Below are positions 11,166-24,080 of a stretch of 64,000 nucleotides of DNA, piece after piece. Made by a program: the position numbers and the translations under genes. The notes below the pieces were generated by a model. It worked only from the letters and a program-made list of their open reading frames with translations. It made no database searches and had not been told where the DNA came from. Source of the stretch: Sipunculus nudus. Taxonomy: Eukaryota; Annelida; Sipuncula; Golfingiida; Sipunculidae. Within the stretch, counting starts at the first letter, position 1; each line of letters begins with the position of its first letter. The stretch lies in the NCBI GenBank assembly GCA_026874595.1, contig CM049317.1, positions 609,108-673,107 on the forward strand, in the 5' to 3' direction.

Positions 11166-12290
11166 AGCAAGACAGGTTTTGGAAACACTGCATGGATACT
11201 GGGTGCTCGGATTTGGGTACAATGTGTGGATGCTGGGTGCTCGGGTTTAGGTAACACTGCGTGGATGCAGAGTGCTCGGATTTGGGTTACTCTGCTTGGA
11301 TATTTAGGTAACACTGCATGGATGCAGAGTGCTCGGATTTAGGTTACACTGCGTGAATGCTGGGTGCTCGGATTTGGGTAACACTGCTTGTATGCTGGTT
11401 GCTCGGATTTTGGTAACACTGCGGGGATGCTGGATGCTCGGATTTGAGTAACACTGCGTGGATGCTGGGTGACCGGATTTGGGTAACACTGCGCTGATGG
11501 TTGGCGCTCGAAATTAAGTAACACTGCGTCGATGCAGAGTGCTCGGATTTAGGTAACACTGCGTGGATGCTGGGTGCTCGGATTTGGGTAACACTGCGTT
11601 GATGCTGGGTGCTCGGATTTGGGTAATACTGCGTGGATGCTGGGTGCTCGGATTTGGGTAACACTGCGTGGATGCTGGGTGCTCGGATTTGGGTAACACT
11701 GCGTGGATGCTGAGTGGTCGGATTTCGGTAACACTGTGGGGATGCTTGGTGCTCGGATTTTAAGTTACATTGCTTGCAAGCTGGGTGCTCGGATTTTGGT
11801 AACACTGCGCGGATGCTGGGTGCTTGGATTAGGGTAACACTGCTTGCTCGCTGGGTGCTCGGATTTTGGTAACACTGCGGGGATGGTGAGTGCTTGGATA
11901 TCGGTAACACTGCGTGGATGCTGGGTGCTCGGATTTAAGTAACACTGCGTCGATGCAGAGTGCTCGGATTCAGGTAACACTGCTTGGATGCTGGGTGCTC
12001 GGATTTGGGTTACGCTGCGTGGATGCCGGGTGCTCGGATTTGGGTAACGCTGCGTGGATGTTGAGTGCTCGGATATCGGTAACACTGTGTGGATGCTGGG
12101 TGCTCGGATTTAAGTAACACTGCATGGATGCAGAGTGTTCTGATTTTGGTTACACTGCGTGAATGCTGGGTGCTCGGATTTGGGTAACACTGCTTGGATG
12201 CTGGTTGCTCGGATTTTGGTAACACTGCGGGGATGCTGGGTGCTTGGATTTGGGTTACACTGCGTGGATGCTGGGTGCTCGGATTTGTCC
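11166..12290 (+). repeat. satellite C, array 1 (35-bp unit)
   Basis: About 32 copies of GGTAACACTGCGTGGATGCT followed by GGGTGCTCGGATTTG (35 bp). The period is not a multiple of 3, and all three minus-strand frames stay open over many units, giving a 35-residue super-period (QCYPNPSTQHPRSVTQIRAP). I regard these frames as by-products. The array passes directly into satellite B at GGTGCTCGGATTTG|TCCCGC, around 12290. Confidence 0.95.
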
Positions 12291-15200
12291 CGCAACCTGA
12301 GACTGTCCAACGACCCGGAAATGTCCCATTATCTGAAATGTTAGACGACCCGCGACCTGAGACTGTCTCACGACCCAGAAATGTCCAACAATCTAAGACT
12401 CTCTCATGACCGGGAAAAGTCAACAATCCGAGACCTTTCCACGACCCGCGACCTGAGTCTGTCCCACGACCCGGAAATATCCCACGATCCGTGATCTGAG
12501 CATGTCCCATGACCCGGAAATGTCCAACAATCTGAGATTGTTCCAAGACCCGTGACCTGAGACTGTCCCACGACTCGGAAATGTCACATAATATGAGACT
12601 GTCCCACGACCCGAAAATGTCCCACAATGTAAGACTGTTCCACGACCTGCGACCTGAGACTGTCCAACGACCCGGAATTGTCTCATCATCTGAGACCGTT
12701 CGACGACCCGGTAATGTCCAACAATCTGCGACTGTCCCATGACCCGCTACATGAGACTGTCCAACGACCTGGAAAAGTCTCACAATGTCCCATAATCTGA
12801 GAATGTCCAACGACCCGGAAATTTCCCACAATCTGAGATTGTCCCACGACCCATGACCTGAGACTGTCCTATGACTCACGACCACAGACTGTCCAACGAC
12901 CCGGAAATGTCTCATCATGTGAGACTGTTCAATGACCCGGTAATGTTCCACAATCTGCGACTGTCCCATGATCGGCTACATGAGACTGTCCAATGACCCG
13001 GAAATGTCCCATAATCTGAGACTGTCCAACAACCAGGAAATTTCCTACAATCTGAGATTGTCCCATGACCCGCGACCTGAGACTGTCCAACGACCCTGAA
13101 ATGTCCCATTATCTGGGAAGTTCGACGACCCGCGACATGAGACTGTCCCACGACCCGGAAATGTCAAACAATCTGAGATTGTCCCATGACCCGGAAAGGT
13201 CAACAATCCGAGACCTTTCCACAACCCGCGACCTGAGTCTGTCCCACGACCAGGATATGTCCCACGATCCGTGACCTGAGATTGTCTCAAGACCCGTGAC
13301 CTGAGACTGTCCCACGACCCAGAAATGTCTCATTATCTGAGAAGTTCGACGACCCATGATCTGAGACTCTCCCATGACCAGGAAAGGTCAACAATCCGAG
13401 ACCTTCCGACGACCCGCGACCTGAGTCTGTCCCACGACCAGGAAATGTCCCACGATCCGTGACCTGAGAATGTCCCACGATCGGTGACCTGAGACTGTCC
13501 CGCGACCCGGAAATGTCCAACAATCTGAGATTGTCCCAAGACCCGGAAATGTCTCATCATCTGAGACTTTTCAACGACCCGGTAATGTTCCACAATCTCC
13601 GACTGTCCCATGACCCACAACATGAGACTGTTCAACGACCCTGAAAATTCCCACAATCTGAGACTGTCCAACGACCCGGAAATTTCCCACAATCTGAGAT
13701 TGTCCCACGACCAATGACCTGAGACTGTCCTATGAACCGCGACCACAGACTGTCCCACCACCCGGAAATGTCCTATAATCTAAGACTGTCCCACGACCCA
13801 AAAATGTCCCGCAACCTGAGACTGTCCAACGACCCGGAAATGTCCCATTATCTGAAATGTTCGACGACCCGCGACCTGAGACGGTCTCACAACCCAGAAA
13901 TGTCCAACAATCTAAGTCTCTCTCATGACCGGGAAAAGTCAAATATCCGAGACCTTTCCACGACCCGCGACCTGAGTCTGTCCCACGACCCGGAAATATC
14001 CCACGATCCGTGATCTGAGCATGTCCCATGACCCGGAAATGTCCAACAATCTGAGATTGTTCCAAGACCCTTGACCTGAGACTGTCCCACGACTCGGGAA
14101 TGTCACATAATCTGAGACTGTCCCACGACCCGAAAATGTCCCACAATGTAAGACTGTTCCACGACCTGCGACCTGAGACTGTCCAACGACCCGGAATTGT
14201 CTCATCATCTGAGACCGTTCGACGACCCGGTAATGTCCAACAATCTGCGACTGTCCCATGACCCGCTACATGAGACTGTTCAACGACCTGGAAGAGTCCC
14301 ACAATGTCCCATAATCTGAGACTGTCCAACGACCCGGAAATTTCCCACAATCTGAGATTGTCCCACGACCCATGACCTGAGACTGTCCTATGACCCACGA
14401 CCACAGACTGTCCAACGACCCGGAAATGTCTCATCATGTGAGACTGTTCAATGACCCGGTAATGTTCCACAATCTGCGACTGTCCCATGATCGGCTACAT
14501 GAGACTGTCCAATGACCCGGAAATGTCCAATAATCTGAGACTTTCCAACAACCAGGAAATTTCCTACAATCTGAGATTGTCCCATGACCCGCGACCTGAG
14601 ACTGTCCAATGACCCTGAAATGTCCCATTATCTGGGAAGTTCGACGACCCCCGACATGAGACTGTCCCACGACCCGGAAATGTCACACAATCTGAGATTG
14701 TCCCATGATCCGGAAAGGTCAACAATCCGAGACCTTTCCACGATCCGCGACCTGAGTCTGTCCCACGACCAGGATATGTCCCACGATCCGTGACCTGAGA
14801 TTGTCTCAAGACCCGTGACCTGATACTGTCCCACGACCCAGAAATGTCTCATCATCTGAGACTGTCTTACGACCCGGAAATGTCCAACAATGTGAGACTG
14901 TTCCACGACCCGCGACCTGAGACTGTCCCACGACCCGGAAATGTCTCATCATCTCAGACTTTTCAACGACCCGGTAATGTCCCACAATCTGCGACTGTCC
15001 CATGACCCACAACATGAGACTGTTCAACGACCCTGAAAATTCCCACAATCTGAGACTGTCCAACGACCCGGAAATTTCCCACAATCTGAGATTGTCCAAC
15101 GACCCATGACCTGAGACTGTCCTATGAACCGCGACCACAGACTGTCCCACGACCCGGAAATGTCCCATAATCTAAGACTGTCCCACGACCCGGAAATGTC

Positions 15201-15529
15201 CCGCAACCTGAGACTGTCCAACGACCCGAAAATGTCCCATTATCTGAGATGTTTGACGACCCGCGACCTGAGACTGTCTCATGACCCGGAAAAGTCCAAC
15301 AATCTGAGACTCTCCCATGACCAAGAAAGGTCAACAATCCGAGACCTTTCCACGACCCGCGACCTGGAAATGTCCCACGATCCGTGATCTGAGCATGTCC
15401 CGCGATCCACTCCTGAGACTGTCCCACGACCCAGAAATGTCCAACAATCTGAGATTGTTCCAAGACCGGCGACCTGAGACTGTCCCACGACTCAGAAATG
15501 GCACATAATCTGAGACTGTCCCACGACCC
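12291..15529 (+). repeat. satellite B, middle array with 1.52-kb higher-order repeat
   Basis: Same 36-bp family as at 9110. Long blocks recur at 1519 bp: the segment beginning TCCCGCAACCTGAGACTGTC near 12290 returns near 13809, and other internal landmarks recur at the same spacing. This whole array is copied, at an offset of about 4516 bp, in the array starting at 16804. Its last ~400 bp resemble the left array at about 9626-10030 instead (offset about 5.5 kb). Confidence 0.9.
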
Positions 15530-15543
15530 GGGTCGTGGGACAG
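15516..15543. repeat. 28-bp perfect palindrome at a satellite inversion junction
   Basis: CTGTCCCACGACCC (15516-15529) is followed directly by its exact reverse complement GGGTCGTGGGACAG (15530-15543), with no spacer. This is the point where satellite B switches strand. Confidence 0.95.
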
Positions 15544-15690
15544 ACTCAGGTCGCGGGTCGTGGATAGGTCTCGGATTGTTGACTTTTCCCGGTCATGAGA
15601 GAGTCTCAGATTGTTAGACATTTCTGGGTCGTGAGACAGTCTCAGGTCGCGGGTCGTCGAACATTTCAGATAATGGGACATTTTGAAATT
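15530..15690 (-). repeat. satellite B, inverted segment 2
   Basis: Reverse-orientation satellite B, nearly identical to the end of inverted segment 1 (10877-11034), leading into linker copy 2. It is the shorter of the two inverted segments. Confidence 0.9.
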
Positions 15691-15807
15691 AACAAAAAAT
15701 TGCAACTGTGTGTATCTCTCTTAACGTATTTCTCTTTACATATCTCTCTTTACGTATCTCTCTTTATGTATAGCTGGGTGAATTTCATAGAAATTTTACA
15801 AATCTTC
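15691..15807. repeat. AT-rich linker, copy 2
   Basis: Same sequence as linker copy 1 up to ACAAATCTTCA, then it jumps straight into a satellite C unit (GAGTGCTCGGATTTAGG). It lacks the last part of the linker and the first several C units of array 1, which indicates a deletion after duplication. Confidence 0.9.
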
Positions 15808-16803
15808 AGAGTGCTCGGATTTAGGTTACACTGCGTGAATGCTGGGTGCTCGGATTTGGGTAACACTGCTTGTATGCTGGTTGCTCGGATTTTGGTAACA
15901 CTGCGGGGATGCTGGATGCTCGGATTTGAGTAACACTGCGTGGATGCTGGGTGACCGGATTTTGGTAACACTGCGCTGATGGTTGGCGCTCGAAATTAAG
16001 TAACACTGCGTCGATGCAGAGTGCTCGGATTTAGGTAACACTGCGTGGATGCTGGTAGCTCGGATTTGGGTAACACTGCGTTGATGCTGGGTGCTCGGAT
16101 TTGGGTAATACTGCGTGGATGCTGGGTGCTCGGATTTGGGTAACACTGCGTGGATGCTGGGTGCTCGGATTAGGGTAACACTGCGTGGATGCTGTGTGGT
16201 CGGATTTCGGTAACACCGTGGGGATGCTTGGTGCTCGGATTTTAAGTTACATTGCTTGCAAGCTGGGTGCTCGGATTTTGGTAACACTGCGCGGATGCTG
16301 GGTGCTTGGATTAGGGTAACACTGCTTGCTCGCTGGGTGCTCGGATTTTGGTAACACTGCGGGGATGCTGTGTGCTCGGATTTGGGTAAAGCTGCGTGGA
16401 TGGTGAGTGCTTGGATATCGGTAACACTGCGTGGATGCTGGGTGCTCGGATTTAAGTAACACTGCGTCGATGCAGAGTGCTCGGATTCAGGTAACACTGC
16501 TTGTATGCTGGGTGCTCGGATTTGGGTTACGCTGCGTGGATGCCGGGTGCTCGGATTTGGGTAACGCTGCGTGGATGTTGAGTGCTCGGATATCGGTAAC
16601 ACTGTGTGGATGCTGGGTGCTCGGATTTAAGTAACACTGCATGGATGCAGAGTGCTCTGATTTTGGTTACACTGCGTGAATGCTGGGTGCTCGGATTTGG
16701 GTAACACTGCTTGGATGCTGGTTGCTCGGATTTTGGTTACACTGCGGGGATGCTGGGTGCTTGGATTTGGGTTACACTGCGTGGATGCTGGGTGCTCGGA
16801 TTT
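15808..16803 (+). repeat. satellite C, array 2
   Basis: About 28 copies of the 35-bp unit, matching array 1 unit by unit including rare variants (TGCTTGCAAGCTGGGTGCTC at 11771 and 16253, offset 4482). One extra unit near 16370 changes the offset to about 4517. This establishes segmental duplication rather than independent amplification. Confidence 0.95.
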
Positions 16804-19800
16804 GTCCCGCAACCTGAGACTGTCCAACGACCCGGAAATGTCCCATTATCTGAAATGTTCGACGACCCGCGACCTGAGACTGTCTCACGACCCAGAAATG
16901 TCCAACAATCTAAGACTCTCTCATGACCGGGAAAAGTCAACAATCCGAGACCTTTCCACGACCCGCGACCTGAGTCTGCCCACGACCCGGAAATATCCCA
17001 CGATCCGTGATCTCAGCATGTTCCATGACCCGGAAATGTCCAACAATCTGAGATTGTTCCAAGACCCGTGACCTGAGACTGTCCCACGACTCGGAAATGT
17101 CACATAATCTGAGACTGTCCCACGACCCGAAAATGTCCCACAATGTAAGACTGTTCCACGACCTGCGACCTGAGACTGTCCAACGACCCGGAATTGTCTC
17201 ATCATCTGAGACCGTTCGACGACCCGGTAATGTCCAACAATCTGCGACTGTCCCATGACCCGCTACATGAGACTGTCCAACGACCTGGAAAAGTCTCACA
17301 ATGTCCCATAATCTGAGAATGTCCAACGACCCGGAAATTTCCCACAATCTGAGATTGTCCCACGACCCATGACCTGAGACTGTCCTATGACTCACGACCA
17401 CAGACTGTCCAACGACCCGGAAATGTCTCATCATGTGAGACTGTTCAATGACCCGGTAATGTTCCACAATCTGCGACTGTCCCATGATCGGCTACATGAG
17501 ACTGTCCAATGACCCGGAAATGTCCCATAATCTGAGACTGTCCAACAACCAGGAAATTTCCTACAATCTGAGATTGTCCCATGACCCGCGACCTGAGACT
17601 GTCCAACGACCCTGAAATGTCCCATTATCTGGGAAGTTCGACGACCCGCGACATGAGACTGTCCCACGACCCAGAAATGTCAAACAATCTGAGATTGTCC
17701 CATGACCCGGAAAGGTAAACAATCCGAGACCTTTCCACGACCCGCGACCTGAGTCTGTCCCACGACCAGGATATGTCCCACGATCCCTGACCTGAGATTG
17801 TCTCAAGACCCGTGACCTGAGACTGTCCCACGACCCAGAAATGTCTCATTATCTGAGAAGTTCGACGACCCATGATCTGAGACTCTCCCATGACCAGGAA
17901 AGGTCAACAATCCGAGACCTTCCGACGACCCGCGACCTGAGTCTGTCCCACGACCAGGAAATGTCCCACGATCCGTGACCTGAGAATGTCCCACGATCGG
18001 TGACCTGAGACTGTCCCGCGACCCGGAAATGTCCAACAATCTGAGAGTGTCCCAAGACCCGGAAATGTCTCATCATCTGAGACTTTTCAACGACCCGGTA
18101 ATGTTCCACAATCTCCGATTGTCCCATGACCCACAACATGAGACTGTTCAACGACCCTGAAAATTCCCACAATCTGAGACTGTCCAACGACCCGGAAATT
18201 TCCCACAATCTGAGATTGTCCCACGACCCATGACCTGAGACTGTCCTATGAACCGCGACCACAGACTGTCCCACCACCCGGAAATGTCCTATAATCTAAG
18301 ACTGTCCCACAACCCAAAAATGTCCCGCAACCTGAGACTGTCCAACGACCCGGAAATGTCCCATTATCTGAAATGTTCGACGACCCGCGACCTGAGACGG
18401 TCTCACAACCCAGAAATGTCCAACAATCTAAGACTCTCTCATGACCGGGAAAAGTCAACAATCCGAGACCTTTCCACGACCCGCGACCTGAGTCTGTCCC
18501 ACGACCCGGAAATATCCCACGATCCGTGATCTGAGCATGTCCCATGACCCGGAAATGTCCAACAATCTGAGATTGTTCCAAGACCCTTGACCTGAGACTG
18601 TCCCACGACTCGGAAATGTCACATAATCTGAGACTGTCCCACGACCCGAAAATGTCCCACGATGTAAGACTGTTCCACGACCTGCGACCTGAGACTGTCC
18701 AACGACCCGGAATTGTCTCATCATCTGAGACCGTTCGACGACCCGGTAATGTCCAACAATCTGCGACTGTCCCATGACCCGCTACATGAGACTGTCCAAC
18801 GACCTGGAAGAGTCCCACAATGTCCCATAATCTGAGACTGTCCAACGACCCGGAAATTTCCCACAATCTGAGATTGTCCCACGACCCATGACCTGAGACT
18901 GTCCTATGACCCACGACCACAGACTGTCCAACGACCCGGAAATGTCTCATCATGTGAGACTGTTCAATGACCCGGTGATGTTCCACAATCTGCGACTGTC
19001 CCATGATCGGCTACATGAGACTGTCCAATGACCCGGAAATGTCCCATTATCTGAGACTTTCCAACAACCAGGCAATTTCCTACAATCTGAGATTGTCCCA
19101 TGACCCGCGACCTGAGACTGTCCAACGACCCTGAAATGTCCCATTATCTGGGAAGTTCGACGACCCCCGACATGAGACTGTCCCACGACCCGGAAATGTC
19201 ACACAATCTGAGATTGTCCCATGACCCGGAAAGGTCAACAATCCGAGACCTTTCCACGATCCGCGACCTGAGTCTGTCCCACGACCCGGAAATGTCCAAC
19301 AATGTGAGACTGTTCCACGACCCGCGACCTGAGACTGTCCCACGACCCGGAAATGTCTCATCATCTGAGACTTTTCAACGACCCGGTAATGTCCCACAAT
19401 CTGCGACTGTCCCATGACCCACAACATGAGACTGTTCAACGACCCTGAAAATTCCCACAATCTGAGACTGTCCAACGACCCGGAAATTTCCCACAATCTG
19501 AGATTGTCCCACGACCCATGACCTGAGACTGTCCTATGAACCGCGACCACAGACTGTCCAACCACCCGGAAATGTCCTATAATCTAAGACTGTCTCACGA
19601 CCCAGAAATATCCCGCAACCTTAGACTGTCCAACTACCCGGAAATGTCCCATTATCTGAAATGTTCGACGACCTGCGACCTGAGACTGTCTCACGACCCA
19701 GAAATGTCCAACAATCTAAGACTCTCTCATGACCGGGAAAAGTCAACAATCCGAGACCTTTCCACGACCCGCGACCTGAGTCTGTCCCACGACCCGGAAA

Positions 19801-21195
19801 TATCCAACGATCCGTGATCTGAGCATGTCCCATGACCCGGAAATGTCCAACAATCTGAGATTGTTCCAAGACCCGTGACCTGAGACTGTCCCACGACTCG
19901 GAAATGTCACATAATCTGAGACTGTCCCACGACCCGAAAATGTCCCATAATGTAAGACTGTTCCACGACCTGCGACCTGAGACTGTCCAACGACCCGGAA
20001 TTGTCTCATCATCTGAGACCGTTCGACGACCCGGTAATGTCCAACAATCTGCGACTGTCCCATCACCCGCTACATGAGACTGTCCAACGACCTGGAAAAG
20101 TCCCACAATGTCCCATAATCTGAGACTGTCCAACAATCCGGAAATTTCCCACAATCTGAGATTGTCCCACGACCCATGACCTGAGACTGTCCTATGACCC
20201 ACGACCACAGACTGTCCAACGACCCGGAAATGTCTCATCATGTGAGACTGTTCAATGACCCGGAAATGTTCCACAATCTGCGACTGTCCCATGATCGGCT
20301 ACATGAGACTGTCCAATGACCCGGAAATGTCCCATAATCTGAGACTGTCCAACAACCAGGAAATTTCCTTCAATCTGAGATTGTCCCATGACCCGCGACC
20401 TGAGACTGTCCAACGACCCTAAAATGTCCCATTATCTGGGAAGTTCGACGACCCGCGACATGAGACTGTCCCACGACCCGGAAATGTCAAACAACCTGAG
20501 ATTGTCCCATGACCCGGAAAGGTCAACAATCCGAGACCTTTCCACGACCCGCCACCTGAGTCTGTCCCACGACCAGGATATGTCCCACGATCCGTGACCT
20601 GAGATTGTCTCAAGACCAGTGACCTGACACTGTCCCACGACCCAGAAATGTCTCATCATCTGAGACTGTCTTACGACCCGGAAATGTCCCACAATGTGAG
20701 ACTGTTCCACGACCCGCGACCTGAGACTGTCCCACGACCCGGAAATGTCTCATCATCTCAGACTTTTCAACGACCCGGTAATGTCCCACAATCTGCGACT
20801 GTCCCATGACCCGCGACATGAGACTGTTCAACGACCCGGAAAAGTCCCACAGTCTGAGACTGTACCAAGACCCGGAAATGTCTCATTATCTGAGACTGTC
20901 TTACGACCCGGAAATGTCCCACAATGTGAGACTGTTCGACGACCCGCGACCTGAGACTGTCCAACGACCCGGAAATGTCTCATCATCTCAGACTTTTCAA
21001 CGACCCGGTAATGTCCCTAAATATGCGACTGTCCCATGACCCGCGACATGAGACTGTTCAACGACCCGGAAAAGTCCCACAATCTGAGACTGTACCAAGA
21101 CCCGGATATGTCCCACAATCTGAGACTGTCCCATGACCGCGACCTGAGAATGTCACACCACCCGCGACCCGAGAACATCCCACGACCCGTGGGTT
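16804..21195 (+). repeat. satellite B, right array with 1.52 and 1.29-kb higher-order repeats
   Basis: Continuation of the 36-bp family. The landmark TCCCGCAACCTGAGACTGTC occurs near 16806 and 18325 (1519 bp apart), and a diverged copy lies about 1.29 kb further on, near 19612. The section to about 19290 is the duplicate of 12291-14790; beyond that there are deletions and rearrangements. The array ends near 21195 with diverged units (ACCCGCGACCCGAGAACATC). Confidence 0.9.
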
Positions 21196-21734
21196 CTCAC
21201 GGCTGATACCCAAACCTCCTCTGATTTTTAAAAGATATTATGACATTGTTTTTACTTTAAAATGTGTCTGATTTGGATGGATCGGCTGCTCGGTATTAGT
21301 TATCTTTTTCATTCAAATCTGATACGCATGAAACATAACATGACAATCTGGTCCGCAACGGTAAATATACATTAATGAGATCGCCAGCGCACCTCAAGGG
21401 AAATATAGGGAAATGTCAGTTCAATATTTAATCACGGTATCAGTCTGTAGATGCATGCTTCGACATTTATGACATTAATTGATCGCCCTTACCGTTTCAG
21501 GGTTCATAGTCATCTCGACTCGTTACCAAGACTTCTATAAAAGTATCCTTCATTCATTTTGGGAGGCAACGGCCAACAGGTATGGTGACGGTGGTGTTAA
21601 TTCAGTGTAAACTCTAGCCAGGATTGGGGAACAGATACTTTAATATGCATTTTTAATACAGTTGTGAGAATTATTTATCAAAATCTTAAGGTCTGTTCCT
21701 GTTTAGCTGCCTTTTGTCTGCATTTTGAAGTTAT
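21196..21734. other. unique spacer between satellite B and element H2
   Basis: Unique AT-rich DNA. A TATAAAAG at 21536-21543 is followed 36 bp later by CCAACAG|GTATGG, which looks like a TATA box with a short first exon and donor on the plus strand; no further exon supports it. The last 13 bases before H2 (CATTTTGAAGTTA) match the sequence preceding the linker at 15679-15691 except for one base. Confidence 0.4.
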
Positions 21735-21904
21735 CAAGTGACCCATGGGTCATGACGCTCAGCTGCCAAGCTTGACCTGCGACATCATGGGCTGCGATTC
21801 TAGTAAACTAGTAAAATTGTTGCAGAACCTATATGCCAATTTTGTTTAAACTTTCTACATTGCCATAAATTCTTATCATATATGTCTGGTTAAAACATAG
21901 TGAA

Positions 21905-24080
21905 CTAGATATTTCTTGGCACCGCAGGTGCCAGGGTATCCCCAGACATAGAATAGGCCCCCCCCCCTTTAAGAATAGCCCCCCCCCCCATTTTTAGCAG
22001 CATATACTGACACTTGGCAAGCAATTATTGTTTCTTCAATCTATCAATCCACAATCTTTTTGAAGATGTTGGTCCTGTGACCTTGACCTTTGACCTCATG
22101 ACCCAAAAATCAATTGGAGTCTTGCTTTTTCAATGGGACATATATAAGTCAAGTTTGAAATCTATACATCAATAAAAGCAGGAATTATCATCCAGAAACT
22201 AATTTTTGGACAGATGGCTCCTGTGGCCTTGACCTTTGACCTTGTGACCCCAAAATTGATATTGATCATCCACTTTTATATATAAATCAATAGAGGTCTA
22301 GATTTATTGATGGCCCATATATAAGTCAGGTTTGAAATCCATATATTAATCCAAGCTTGAATTATCATCTCAGAAACTAATTTTTGGACAGATGGCTCCT
22401 GTGACTTTCACCTTTGACCTTGTGACCTCACAATTGACAGGCGTCTTCCTCTATTGGCAGGGGAACTGTATGTGCAAGATGAAATGTCTGAGATGAAATG
22501 TTTGGCTGAAAATGCATCCACATCTTTTTGAAGATGTGTCCTGTGACCTCGACCTTTGACCTCATGATCCCAAAATCAATTCGGGTCTTGCTTTTCCAAT
22601 GGGACATATACAAGTCAAGTTTGAAATCCATACATCAATAAAAGCAGGCATTATCATCCAGAAACTAATTTTTGGACAGATGGATCCTGTGACCTTCACC
22701 TTTGACCTTGTGACCTCAAAATTGATAGGGGTCTTCCACTCTTGGCAGGTGATCTTTATGTGCAAGATGAAAGATCTGAGATGAATTGTTTGGCTGAAAA
22801 GGCATCCACAATCTTTTTAAAGATGTGTCCTGTGACCTTGACCTTGACCTCATGACCCCAAAATCAATTCGGGTCTTGCTTTTCCAATGGGTCATATACA
22901 AGTCAAGTTTGAAATCCATACATCAATAAAAGCAGGAATTATCATCCAGAAACTAATTTTTGGACAGATGGCTCCTGTGACCTTCACCTTTGACCTTGTG
23001 ACCTCATAATTGATATGGGTCTTCCTCTATTGGCAGATGAACTATATGTGCAAGATGAAAGGTCTGAGATGAAATGTTTGGCTGAAAATGCATCCACAAT
23101 CTTTTTAGTGGTGTGTCCTGTGACCTTGACCTTTGACCTCATGACCCCAAAATCAATTGGAGTCTTGCTTTTTCAATGGGACCTATATAAGTCAAGTTTG
23201 AAATCAATACATCAATAAAAGCAGGAATTAACATCCAGAAACTAATTTTTTGACATATAGCTCCTGTGGCCTTGACCTTTGTTCTTGTGACCCCAAAATT
23301 GATATGGATCATCCACTATTTGCAAGTGAGTTATATATTCAAGATGGAAGACTTTGAAAGTTTGGCTTAAAATGCATCCACAGTATCTTGTAAGATGCAA
23401 GTCCAGTGACCTTGACCTTAGACCTCATGACCCTAGAACCTATAGCGTTCTTACTTTAGTAGTGGGCCATACATAAGTCACGTTTGAAATCCATATGGCT
23501 ATCAACACTGGAGATATCATAAGAGGTGTGTGATTTTCACCAAATATGGACACATTAAAGGTCAAGCCCAATCTCATGGTAAAGGTCATGACCCAAATGT
23601 AAATAGACCTCATCCCATAGCCCATCTCTCTACATGTGCATAATATGAAAGAAATCTGTCCATTAGTTTTTGACTTATAATGCTTACAGTACTGTCAAGT
23701 GGCAATTATGGGGGTATTAAAAGGCGTAAAAACAAGAAAAGGATAATAGGTGGCGCCACCAGTTTCCGGTATATCACAAGGCTATCCAAGATCTTCGGTC
23801 ACCTTAATTTTTAGACCAGTCCATGCAAGCTTACTTCAGATATTTAAGAATTTGTGTTATTTTCAGCAATAATGGACCTATTCAAGGTCAAGGTCATTCT
23901 CCTAGCATAGGTCATGACCCCATTTTAAATAGGCTTCGTCCCCTTACCTATATCTATACAAATGTAAAGTTTGAAAAAAATCAGTGAAATTTTTTTTTAG
24001 TTATCCCACTCACAAGGTTTTTCTGCGGCGGCGGCGGGACCGTCGTGAAACCATAGTATCCCGACTTTGTCTGGGGATAC
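21905..24080 (+). mobile_element. nested non-autonomous element K, inserted in H2
   Basis: The H2 sequence AACATAGTGA|ATGATGGTC is uninterrupted in H1 (near 5644), giving an exact empty site. The insert starts about CTAGATATTTCTTGG, with a hairpin GGCACC-GCA-GGTGCC at 21918-21932, and ends TTTGTCTGGGGATAC. GTATCCCCAGACATAG (21936-21951) is inverted as CTTTGTCTGGGGATAC (24065-24080) with 15 of 16 matches: 31 nt inside the left end but terminal on the right. There is no target duplication beyond one possible A. The right end also carries (GGC)n and a terminal hairpin. This is the same asymmetric architecture as the H family with different sequence. No protein is encoded. Confidence 0.75.
22050..23400 (+). 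repeat. ~288-bp tandem units forming the core of element K
   Basis: About five imperfect units. The marker AACTAATTTTTGGACAGATG occurs near 22197, 22375, 22666, 22951 and, diverged, 23238, so spacing is 178, then 285-291 bp. Each unit holds two TGACCTTTGACCT motifs, one followed by TGTGACCCC and one by CATGACCCC. Confidence 0.85.

Noticed and set aside
12010-12969. Long minus-strand open frame of 319 codons, and many others of 100-250 codons in satellites B and C
   Set aside because: It crosses from satellite B into satellite C, follows the repeat period exactly, has no start context, and equivalent frames exist on the other strand. It is a by-product of stop-poor repeats.
21536-21580. TATAAAAG followed by a CAG|GTATGG donor on the plus strand
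   Set aside because: No downstream plus-strand exon is found before element H2. A single TATA-like motif in AT-rich DNA is weak evidence.
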